Part shown: positions 1 through 5,126 of the stretch, piece by piece | How positions within the stretch are numbered: position 1 is the stretch's first letter | Layout: each line of letters opens with the position of its first letter | Source of the DNA: Gemmatimonadota bacterium | GTDB lineage: Bacteria; Gemmatimonadota; Gemmatimonadetes; Palauibacterales; Palauibacteraceae | Reading direction: 5' to 3' | DNA: 5,661 bases | NCBI GenBank assembly: GCA_016649455.1 | Contig: JAENXO010000192.1 | Span: 1-5,661 of the forward strand | Notes under the pieces: generated by a model | What the model was told of the DNA's origin: nothing | The model's input: the letters and a program-made list of their open reading frames with translations, nothing else | Database searches by the model: none | Made by a program: the position numbers and the translations under genes

Positions 1-1389
1 GCCTGCGCGATGAACCCCGCGACGGGCCAGAGCATGCTGTCGATGGTCAGCGAGGACCAGGAAATCGACATGGGCCGGCAGTACATGGCCGAGGTGGAGA
101 GGGAGCAGGGCCTGTACGACAATCCGGTCCTGGGGGCATACGTCGACAGCGTGGGGCAGGCGCTCGCCGCCGTTTCCGAGCGACCCGAGATTCCGTGGTC
201 GTTCAAGGTGGTGGACGATCCCGTGGTCAACGCCTTCGCGCTTCCCGGCGGACCGATCTACGTTGCTCGGGGCCTCCTCGCCCACTTCAACTCGGAAGCC
301 GAGATGGCGTCAGTGCTCGGCCACGAGATCGGCCACATAACGGCGCGACACATCGTCGAGCAGATGAGCCGCCAGCAGCTGGCCCAGTTCGGTCTCATTG
401 CCAGCTTGATCGCCGTACCGGACCTGATGCCGTTTGCGGAGGGAGTCTCGGGTGCGCTCGGCGTCGTGTTTCTCAAGTTCGGCCGGGACGACGAGTCGCA
501 GTCGGACGAGTTGGGATTCAGATATATGACGGCGCTCGGATACGATCCGCAGGGAGCCGTGGACATGTTCCAGATCCTCGACCGACAGAGTACAAAGGCC
601 GAGGGGACGATTCCCGAGTGGCAATCGACGCACCCGAATCCGGGGAATCGCGTCGCGGACGCCGAGGCACGCCTGGCAAATCGTACCCCGGCCGACACGA
701 TCGTCAGGCGAGACGAATTTCTGCGTCACCTCGACGGCCTGGTGTGGGGCGAAGATCCCAGGCAGGGATACTTCATCGGTCAGCGCTTCGTTCATCCCGA
801 GCTCGCGTTCGAGTTCACCCTGCCCGACGGCTGGAACAAGCGGAACTCGCAGACGGCGGTGCTCGCCGGCAGCCCGGAGCAGGACGCGATGATTCAGCTC
901 ACGGCGGGGAGCGGCACGCCGGAGCAGGCGGCGGACCAGTTTCTGTCGAGGGAGGGGATCGAGCAGACCGGTATCAGTCGACGTACGGTGAACGGGCTTC
1001 CCGCAGTGCTGGCCACGTTCTCGACCCTGACCCGCGGTCAGGCCGTCATCGAGGGGATCGCGATGTTCATCGAGCACGGAGGCCTGACCTACGCACTGTT
1101 GGGCTACGCGCCATCGTCGAAGGTGGGGCGATACTCGGCGGCGGTGGAGCGCACGTTCGAGAGCTTCGCCCCGGTGACTGACCAGGCCCTGCTCACGGTG
1201 GTGCCGAAGCGGATCGAAGTGGTGAGCGTGTCGGAAGACATGACGGCCGAGGAGTTCGTCCTCCGGTATCCCTCGACCGAGGAGTCCGGCGCCGTACTCG
1301 ATCTCAACGGGCTGGAGCCCGGCGATACCATTTCGAAGGGTACGTCGCTCAAGCGGATCACGGGAACGGGAGGTCCGGCCGGAAGCTGA
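1..1389 (+). CDS. M48-family zinc metalloprotease, predicted lipoprotein (5' partial)
   Basis: Zinc endopeptidase of the M48 family, in the style of periplasmic BepA/YfgC-like lipoproteins that degrade misfolded envelope proteins. The frame is open from base 1, and its first codons read Ala-Cys-Ala-Met-Asn-Pro-Ala-Thr-Gly. This matches the lipidated cysteine and following residues common in this family, so the true start lies upstream and the ATG at 10 is internal. Family features seen are the AFALPGG segment (around 232-252), the HEIGH zinc motif (322-336), a downstream ESQSD element whose Glu (493-495) is the likely third zinc ligand, and a STHPNPGNR segment (625-651). Beyond the peptidase domain are an unassigned region with a strand-rich look (about 785-1170) and a LysM-like tail with LNGLEPGD (about 1198-1365). 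No TPR repeats are evident, unlike E. coli BepA. The catalytic residues look intact. The family call is secure; the substrate is unknown. Confidence 0.93.
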   Translation, partial: ACAMNPATGQSMLSMVSEDQEIDMGRQYMAEVEREQGLYDNPVLGAYVDSVGQALAAVSERPEIPWSFKVVDDPVVNAFALPGGPIYVARGLLAHFNSEAEMASVLGHEIGHITARHIVEQMSRQQLAQFGLIASLIAVPDLMPFAEGVSGALGVVFLKFGRDDESQSDELGFRYMTALGYDPQGAVDMFQILDRQSTKAEGTIPEWQSTHPNPGNRVADAEARLANRTPADTIVRRDEFLRHLDGLVWGEDPRQGYFIGQRFVHPELAFEFTLPDGWNKRNSQTAVLAGSPEQDAMIQLTAGSGTPEQAADQFLSREGIEQTGISRRTVNGLPAVLATFSTLTRGQAVIEGIAMFIEHGGLTYALLGYAPSSKVGRYSAAVERTFESFAPVTDQALLTVVPKRIEVVSVSEDMTAEEFVLRYPSTEESGAVLDLNGLEPGDTISKGTSLKRITGTGGPAGS

Positions 1390-1400
1390 CCGGCCGGATC
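1372..1400 (+). terminator. Hairpin spanning the M48 stop codon, possible terminator
   Basis: TCCGGCCGG (1374-1382) and CCGGCCGGA (1390-1398) form a perfect 9-bp stem. A G-U and a G-C pair at the base extend it to 11 bp. The 7-base loop AAGCTGA contains the TGA stop codon. No T-run follows, so a classical intrinsic terminator is not supported. It could still act as a pause or 3'-end stabilising structure. Confidence 0.4.
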
Positions 1401-1408
1401 AGGCCTCC

Positions 1409-1424
1409 TGTGGCACGCGTCACA
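1409..1424 (+). promoter_or_regulatory. CRP/FNR-family-like dyad site
   Basis: TGTGG-CACGCG-TCACA matches the CRP consensus TGTGA-N6-TCACA at 9 of 10 defined positions, with correct 6-base spacing. It lies 164 bases upstream of the beta-barrel gene start and 20 bases after the M48 stop, so it would most naturally control the downstream pair of genes. A partial second copy of its left arm (TGTGGCGCGC, 1429-1438) follows exactly 20 bases on. No binding protein is encoded in the window, and a chance match is possible. Confidence 0.35.
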
Positions 1425-1430
1425 CCGTTG

Positions 1431-1446
1431 TGGCGCGCATCCTGCA
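1431..1446 (+). promoter_or_regulatory. Sigma-54-like -24/-12 promoter motif (weak)
   Basis: TGGCGCG-CATC-CTGCA matches the sigma-54 consensus TGGCAYG-N4-TTGCW at 10 of 12 defined positions and keeps the essential GG and GC dinucleotides at the right spacing. Transcription would begin near 1457, giving a leader of about 130 bases before the beta-barrel gene. GG-N10-GC arises often by chance in GC-rich DNA, so this is only a candidate. No convincing sigma-70 -35/-10 pair was seen in 1390-1587. Confidence 0.22.
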
Positions 1447-1474
1447 CTTCGGCGCGGGTGCCTGAACTGATTCT

Positions 1475-1500
1475 GGGGCCCGGAGATCGCCGGCAGCCCC
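1475..1500 (+). other. GC-rich leader hairpin upstream of the beta-barrel gene
   Basis: GGGGC (1475-1479) pairs with GCCCC (1496-1500), and CCGG (1480-1483) pairs with CCGG (1490-1493). A CA bulge sits on the 3' arm and the loop is AGATCG. This nine-pair stem would lie in the untranslated leader if transcription starts near 1457. It has no T-run and does not overlap the ribosome binding site, so any role is unknown. Confidence 0.35.
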
Positions 1501-1577
1501 GCGAGAACGGCCGGATCCGGGCAAAATCGCGCTTTCGTCCAGATAGGGCGGGGCGAAGCCGGAGTCCGCGCACTGAA

Positions 1578-1582
1578 GGAGG
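1578..1582 (+). promoter_or_regulatory. Ribosome binding site deciding a TTG start
   Basis: GGAGG within GAAGGAGGG lies 5 bases before the TTG at 1588 but 17 bases before the next in-frame ATG at 1600. The spacing favours the TTG as initiation codon. Confidence 0.75.
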
Positions 1583-1587
1583 GACCC

Positions 1588-2235
1588 TTGCATTACGCCA
1601 TGAGGACCGGCGCGGCGCTCGCTGTCGCGTTCATTCTCGCGAATCCCGGGACCGGGATCGCTCAGGTGGATGGGACGTTCTCTGTCGAAGCGCGCGGCGG
1701 AGCTGCGATTCCGGTTGGCACGTTGGACGATCTGACCGATTGGAGCGGTGCTGCCGGCGGTACGCTGGTGTGGCACTTCAACCCGTACTGGGCAATCCGC
1801 GGCGACGTCGATTGGATGCACCTGCGGGCCGGCGAGAACGATCTCGCGTACAACGGTATCGCCTCACCTCCGATGGATCTGCTGTTCTTCGGTGGCGGGA
1901 TCGAGGTCAACTTCGCGAAGCCGAAATACCAGGACGTGCCGTTCACGTTCATCGCGAACCTGGGCGCCGGTGTGACCCAGATGTCGACCGACAGCGGCTG
2001 GCTACCGAGCCACCCGGCGTCGAGCTTCGACGGATCCTACCTCACGTTCAAGGGTGGCGGCCAGGTCGGCTGGCAGTTCTCGCCGCTGATCAACGCGTTC
2101 GTCTCGGTACAGGGCTTCATGATCCTGACGGACGAAGAGGACACGCGAGTGTTCGAGGACGCGGCGGCCGGACTCGAGTCGTTCCAGACGACCTTCGTGA
2201 TTCCAGTCACGGCGGGCGTCCGCTTGACCTTCTGA
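1588..2235 (+). CDS. Small outer-membrane beta-barrel protein (OmpA/OprF-like barrel superfamily)
   Basis: Predicted 215-residue outer-membrane protein. A signal peptide is visible: a short basic start (MHYAMRTG), a hydrophobic stretch (residues about 9-18) and a probable cleavage after Gly-Ile-Ala at residue 25. The mature part begins with a typical first strand ending in GGAAIPVG (about 37-44). It continues as alternating polar/apolar strands, for example WAIRGDVDWMHL and FIANLGAGVTQM. It ends in AGVRLTF, whose C-terminal Phe is the usual BAM recognition signal. Length fits an 8-strand barrel. The TTG start is chosen on ribosome-site spacing; the ATG at 1600 would also leave a workable signal peptide. 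The PIG-L gene follows 43 bases later and may share its transcript. No enzymatic motif is seen, so substrate or ligand cannot be assigned; many such proteins remain uncharacterised. Confidence 0.85.
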   Translation: MHYAMRTGAALAVAFILANPGTGIAQVDGTFSVEARGGAAIPVGTLDDLTDWSGAAGGTLVWHFNPYWAIRGDVDWMHLRAGENDLAYNGIASPPMDLLFFGGGIEVNFAKPKYQDVPFTFIANLGAGVTQMSTDSGWLPSHPASSFDGSYLTFKGGGQVGWQFSPLINAFVSVQGFMILTDEEDTRVFEDAAAGLESFQTTFVIPVTAGVRLTF

Positions 2236-2240
2236 GCTCG

Positions 2241-2262
2241 TTGCAGTTCACGGCGTCTGCAA
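2241..2262 (+). repeat. Inverted repeat in the beta-barrel/PIG-L gap
   Basis: TTGCAG (2241-2246) and CTGCAA (2257-2262) are perfect inverted copies around a 10-base spacer. They fill most of the 43-base gap and end 16 bases before the PIG-L start codon. No T-run follows. A weak hairpin or half-site pair are both possible, and a chance occurrence cannot be excluded. Confidence 0.3.
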
Positions 2263-2278
2263 GCGCGGCGGCTTCGGT

Positions 2279-3058
2279 TTGACGGAGCCGCCGCGTCTCG
2301 TTCCCCCCCGAACTCTGCTCGTCGCCCTCGCCCATCCGGATGACGAGGTGGGCGTGGTGGCCGCGATCGCCAGCCAGGTGGCGCGGGGGGACCGGGTCGT
2401 CCTGATGTGGTTGACTCGCGGGGAGGCGACCGACGCCTACGGGAGTCTTTCGATCGAGGAAGTCGCTGCCCGCCGGGACGCACTGGCTGCTCGCGTCGGA
2501 GCGCTGCTCGGGATCGAGACCCTGTTTCTGGACTTTTCCGACACGGCGGTTCAGGCCGGGCATGAAGCCGCGGCGCGGGTGGCGCGGATTCTCACCGAGA
2601 TTCGTCCCGACGGCGTCCTCACCTGGGGAGATGCGTGGGTGCGCGGTATGCGGCATCCGGATCACCAGGCGACCGGCCGCATCGTGAGGGACGCGATCAC
2701 GCTGGCCCGGATCCGTCGGGCCGTCGAACCGAATCCCCCTCATCGGGATGCGGCACCCGTGTTCACCTACCGCGGCCTCCACTCCACGTTGCCGGCTGTC
2801 GGGATCGACGCCGAACCGTGGCTGGACCAGATCTTTGCGGTGGCCGACATCTACCACGAGGAGCTCCAGTTCCCCGATCGTCGGTGGCTCGAGAACCGGT
2901 TGCGGGCCATCGGCGCGCGCTGGGGTCTCGGGTGGGCGGAAGAATTCGACGCGTGGGAGACGGAGGGTGGCCTGGTCGAGTCTCTGCTTCCGGCCAGGCA
3001 GGCCGGTCTCGACACACATCCCGAGCGCCTGGACCCGGACTCCGCAGCGCCCGACTGA
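2279..3058 (+). CDS. PIG-L/LmbE-family zinc-dependent deacetylase
   Basis: A 259-residue protein of the family that removes N-acetyl groups from GlcNAc-type sugars, which includes MshB (mycothiol), BshB (bacillithiol), the eukaryotic PIG-L enzyme and antibiotic deacetylases. The signature AHPDDE is at residues 18-23. His19 and Asp22 are the expected zinc ligands and Asp21 the expected general base. The second motif HPDH (126-129) supplies the third ligand, His129 (2663-2665). Length is normal and there is no signal peptide, so it should be cytoplasmic. The start is TTG at 2279 with no good Shine-Dalgarno. No other ATG, GTG or TTG lies in frame between the preceding stop and this codon or before AHPDDE, so translation may be coupled to the beta-barrel gene. 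The acetylated substrate cannot be read from sequence. No glycosyltransferase or thiol-synthesis partner is present to indicate a bacillithiol role. Confidence 0.9.
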   Translation: MTEPPRLVPPRTLLVALAHPDDEVGVVAAIASQVARGDRVVLMWLTRGEATDAYGSLSIEEVAARRDALAARVGALLGIETLFLDFSDTAVQAGHEAAARVARILTEIRPDGVLTWGDAWVRGMRHPDHQATGRIVRDAITLARIRRAVEPNPPHRDAAPVFTYRGLHSTLPAVGIDAEPWLDQIFAVADIYHEELQFPDRRWLENRLRAIGARWGLGWAEEFDAWETEGGLVESLLPARQAGLDTHPERLDPDSAAPD

Positions 3059-3072
3059 GAAGCATCGCTTCT
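3058..3072 (+). repeat. Short hairpin at the PIG-L stop codon
   Basis: AGAAGC and GCTTCT form a perfect 6-bp stem around a 3-base ATC loop, starting on the last base of the PIG-L stop codon. There is no T-run after it, so it is at best a weak terminator or 3'-end structure. Confidence 0.35.
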
Positions 3073-3088
3073 GGTGCGATTCGCCCAG

Positions 3089-3102
3089 TGATCCTAGGAT
3101 CA
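3089..3102 (+). promoter_or_regulatory. 14-base perfect palindrome, candidate operator
   Basis: TGATCCTAGGATCA reads identically on both strands. It lies 94 bases upstream of the Spy-like gene. It contains a -10-like TAGGAT (3095-3100, four of six consensus positions including TA..AT), but no good -35 sits 16-18 bases before it. The length and perfect symmetry suggest a dimeric regulator site, and it includes the CCTAGG hexamer. The regulator is not in the window. Confidence 0.4.
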
Positions 3103-3126
3103 TGCCATGCACGTCTTCGCGTCCGG

Positions 3127-3144
3127 CCCGGGTGGCTTCCCGGG
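3127..3144 (+). repeat. CCCGGG inverted pair in the Spy-like leader
   Basis: CCCGGG (3127-3132) is repeated at 3139-3144 around the 6-base spacer TGGCTT. Each copy is self-complementary, so the pair can form one 6-bp hairpin. It lies 51 bases before the start codon, in the probable untranslated leader. Function is unknown; GC-rich composition makes chance plausible. Confidence 0.3.
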
Positions 3145-3195
3145 ACTGAGCTGCGGTGACGCCCGAGGCTTGGATCTCAAGAGGAGTTCTGTTTC

Positions 3196-3843
3196 ATGAA
3201 TCCGGTGATGCGTACGATTTCGACTTCCGCAGCGTTGCTCGTTGCGATCTCCCTCGTTTCCAGTCCGGCCGTCGCCCAGGAGCAGGGCGATTCCGATGCG
3301 GCGATGGGCGGAAAGCACCAGATGCACGGCCAGGCCGAGGGCGGGATGCAGGGGATGGGCGGCGGCATGCTGGGCGGGGTCTCGGGGCAGGAGAAGGAGG
3401 CGCTGCTGACGGGCGCGGGTCTCGGCGCCGGAATGATCGCCATGATGAACGGCTATCCGGGCCCGAAGCATGTGCTCGAGATGGGAGATGAACTCGAGCT
3501 CACGGCCGCGCAGCGCGAGTCGATCGGCACGATTTACGGCAACGTGAAGGCGGAGTCCGTAAAACTCGGAACGGAGCTCGTCGAGAAGGACGAAGCACTG
3601 GCCGCACTGTTCGCGTCCGGTTCGGTGAAGACGGGCGACGTCGAGAAGCGGGCCCGCGAGATCGGCGAACTTCAGGGCCGGGTGCGCGCCGCGCACCTCA
3701 ACGCCCACGTCGAGACGTTCGAAGCACTTACGCCGGCTCAGCGCGAGCATCTCTCGTCGATGCAGGGGATGCACGAGATGCACCAGGGTTCGGGCGAGGG
3801 AATGCAGAAGCAGTCGAGGCAGGGCCAGACTTCCGGAACCTGA
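3196..3843 (+). CDS. Spy/CpxP-like periplasmic protein with Met/His-rich flanks
   Basis: A 215-residue exported protein. The signal peptide spans residues 1-27, with cleavage likely after Ala-Val-Ala before Gln28. The core carries two copies of the LTxxQ family motif, LTAAQ (102-106) and LTPAQ (178-182), separated by long charged helices. This is the pattern of Spy, CpxP and ZraP, which act as periplasmic chaperones or metal-linked stress sensors. Met/His clusters flank the core: HQMHG (41-45) with Met51, 54 and 58 on the N side, and Met189, Met192, His193, Met195, His196 and Met203 on the C side. There are no cysteines. Such Met/His patches are common in proteins that bind copper or silver, but metal binding here is inference. 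GAGGAG (3181-3186) lies 9 bases before the ATG, supporting this start. It converges with the UvrC-like gene, 22 bases between stops. Chaperone versus metal sensor cannot be decided. Confidence 0.85.
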   Translation: MNPVMRTISTSAALLVAISLVSSPAVAQEQGDSDAAMGGKHQMHGQAEGGMQGMGGGMLGGVSGQEKEALLTGAGLGAGMIAMMNGYPGPKHVLEMGDELELTAAQRESIGTIYGNVKAESVKLGTELVEKDEALAALFASGSVKTGDVEKRAREIGELQGRVRAAHLNAHVETFEALTPAQREHLSSMQGMHEMHQGSGEGMQKQSRQGQTSGT

Positions 3844-3874
3844 TTTCAGGCGGCGATACGATTTCTCAGGCGGC
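3842..3874 (+). repeat. Near-direct repeat at the convergent gene junction
   Basis: GATTTCAGGCGGC (3842-3854) recurs as GATTTCTCAGGCGGC (3860-3874), identical apart from a two-base insertion and offset by 18 bases. The first copy starts inside the Spy-like stop codon; the second runs into the end of the UvrC-like gene. It looks like a local tandem duplication. Confidence 0.5.
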
Positions 3875-3902
3875 CTCGGCCTTCCGTTCCGGGGCCGCCT
3901 GA
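3866..3902. terminator. 14-bp stem-loop at the convergent junction, possible bidirectional terminator
   Basis: TCAGGCGGCC (3866-3875) and GGCCGCCTGA (3893-3902) are perfect inverted copies. Four more inner pairs (one of them T-G) give a 14-bp stem with a 9-base loop (3880-3888). It lies 22 bases after the Spy-like stop codon on the plus strand and inside the last codons, including the stop, of the UvrC-like gene on the minus strand. Its position between converging genes suits a shared terminator. Neither side has a proper T-run, so Rho-independent release is uncertain. Confidence 0.5.
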
Positions 3903-4975
3903 CGCAGTGCGTCGACGATCGCGGTCGAATCCAGCCGGTCCAGGTCGAACACGTGGCCTTCGTCCGGTCCCCGTCTCTCGAGCCAGGCCGTGACGATCAG
4001 GCTGGGTGTCAGCTCCGCCGGCGCGAACACGCTTTCCGCTCGAAGCTCCTCAATCCGTACTTCGTAGCACACTCGCTCGACACACTCCTGCCAGCTTCCG
4101 TCGTCCCACTCGACCCGCTGTCTCGAGAGTACTCGACCTCGGGCCATCGGGAGCAGGACCCCGGCGCCCGGCTCCGCGCCGGGCAGCGCGATGAGCCACG
4201 AACGTTCCACCTGCGGCCGCTCGAGTACGGTCCGATAGTCCTCGAGCTCGTAAAGCCAGATCAGGCGCTGCTCCCAACCGGTCGCCTCCAGGACCGAGCC
4301 AGCTGCCAGGGATGCGTCCCGTCGTGCCTGACAGCGGAGGATCGCGTCTTCCGCCGCTCCGCGATCGGCGAGTACCCGAATCGCTGCGCGGACCTGTTTT
4401 CTGTACGTGTCGACCCCGACCAGCCCGACGCAGGGCGCCGTACACAGGTCGATTCCATACTGGAGGCAGGGCGAGGCGGTTGCGTCGGGGCGGATTGGGC
4501 CTGCACAGCAGCGTAGCCGGAATACCTTCTCCACCAGCCGTGCGGCTTCCGAGGGTATGCGGCGACCCCGAAACGGTCCGAGATACTGGGCTCTCGACTT
4601 CCGCCTGGACTGGACGATGCGCAGCCTGGGAAACGGGTCTCCCCAGTCGACCTCGATGTACCAGCCGCGAGACCGGTTCTTGAGCGCCCGGTTGAATGCC
4701 GGACGATAGCGCTCGATCCGCTCGGCCTCCTCAAGCAGTGCCTCGAGATCGGTGCCCGTGCGGCAGATCGTCACGCCGCGCGCGAGTCGGACCATCATTG
4801 CCATGCGCTCGTCCGCGGGGCCGCCGCCGTAGAAGTACCCCCGCACGCGTCGCTTCAGGTTTACGCTCTTGCCCACGTAAATGGGAGTGCCGAGGGCATC
4901 CTCGAACTGGTACACGCCGGGCCGGGCCGGCAGGTCCGCCGGGACCCAGGCGGGAACGGGGCTCGAGCGTGCCAT
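3866..4975 (-). CDS. Stand-alone UvrC-like GIY-YIG nuclease lacking the UvrC C-terminal half
   Basis: A 369-residue relative of the N-terminal half of excinuclease subunit UvrC. The GIY-YIG nuclease domain spans about residues 14-97: GVY (20-22), IYVG (32-35), the likely catalytic Arg43 in KRRV, Glu83 in EALLEEA, and Asn95 in YRPAFN. These correspond to the active-site positions of UvrC, so 3'-side incision chemistry looks intact. A YLGPF segment (131-135) and a cysteine cluster follow: Cys157, Cys170, Cys178 and Cys182, in the spacing of the cysteines proposed to hold a 4Fe-4S cluster in UvrC. The UVR helix region (about 205-240) is degenerate, and the RNase-H-like nuclease and HhH domains are absent. 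Full UvrC is about 600 residues; E. coli Cho (about 295) is the nearest known architecture. The frame stays open upstream to 5182, but that overlaps the divergent lipoprotein gene, and homology begins just after the ATG at 4975. A DNA-repair role is inferred. Confidence 0.88.
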   Translation of the reverse strand: MARSSPVPAWVPADLPARPGVYQFEDALGTPIYVGKSVNLKRRVRGYFYGGGPADERMAMMVRLARGVTICRTGTDLEALLEEAERIERYRPAFNRALKNRSRGWYIEVDWGDPFPRLRIVQSRRKSRAQYLGPFRGRRIPSEAARLVEKVFRLRCCAGPIRPDATASPCLQYGIDLCTAPCVGLVGVDTYRKQVRAAIRVLADRGAAEDAILRCQARRDASLAAGSVLEATGWEQRLIWLYELEDYRTVLERPQVERSWLIALPGAEPGAGVLLPMARGRVLSRQRVEWDDGSWQECVERVCYEVRIEELRAESVFAPAELTPSLIVTAWLERRGPDEGHVFDLDRLDSTAIVDALRQAAPERKAEAA

Positions 4976-5054
4976 GCGCGATCCGGGCTCAGGGATTCGG
5001 TGTTCGTTCGGGTGAGTGTACGGTACGGCCGGTGCGGCTTCGGTCGCAACCTTC

Positions 5055-5077
5055 TGCCGGCGGGGGGATCCCCGGCA
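5055..5077. repeat. Imperfect dyad in the divergent intergenic region
   Basis: TGCCGG (5055-5060) and CCGGCA (5072-5077) are perfect inverted arms, and the self-complementary GGGGATCCCC (5064-5073) lies between and partly overlaps them. It lies 50-72 bases before the M20 start and 80-102 bases before the UvrC-like start. It could be a shared control site; the G/C richness makes chance a serious alternative. Confidence 0.3.
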
Positions 5078-5080
5078 CCC

Positions 5081-5096
5081 GATACGGGTTCGTATC
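5081..5096. promoter_or_regulatory. GATACG-N4-CGTATC inverted repeat, candidate operator
   Basis: GATACG (5081-5086) and CGTATC (5091-5096) are perfect inverted arms around GGTT, ending 30 bases before the M20 GTG start. It is one of the few AT-containing dyads in the 151-base divergent region, so it could bind a regulator of either gene. No clear -35/-10 promoter was recognised in 4976-5126 on either strand. Confidence 0.35.
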
Positions 5097-5117
5097 TTGA
5101 CCGCTGACCATCGATCC

Positions 5118-5122
5118 GGAGG
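5118..5122 (+). promoter_or_regulatory. Ribosome binding site of the M20 lipoprotein gene
   Basis: GGAGG followed by AACC lies 4 bases before the GTG at 5127 and 10 bases before a second in-frame GTG at 5133. Either could start the protein, and both leave the same lipobox. The site itself fixes this frame as coding. Confidence 0.7.
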
Positions 5123-5126
5123 AACC

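Noticed and set aside
1511..1520. CCGGATCCGG palindrome in the beta-barrel leader
   Set aside because: Short, purely GC-rich apart from GATC and without flanking symmetry. Similar words recur by chance in this window.
1600..1602. ATG as start of the beta-barrel protein
   Set aside because: It lies 17 bases from the GGAGG site, too far for normal initiation, while the TTG at 1588 is at 5 bases. It cannot be fully excluded.
1410..2282. A 290-codon plus-strand open frame overlapping the beta-barrel gene
   Set aside because: It is extremely arginine-rich with no recognisable domain, typical of an out-of-frame reading of GC-rich coding DNA. The beta-barrel frame has a signal peptide, ribosome site and terminal Phe.
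2207..3112. A 301-codon minus-strand open frame opposite the PIG-L gene
   Set aside because: It covers the PIG-L gene antisense, has no recognisable motif and low-complexity Arg/Pro/His content. The sense frame carries the AHPDDE and HPDH motifs.
5097..5102. TTGACC as a -35 element for the M20 gene
   Set aside because: A -10 at 16-18 bases would fall on the ribosome binding site, where the sequence has no TATAAT resemblance.
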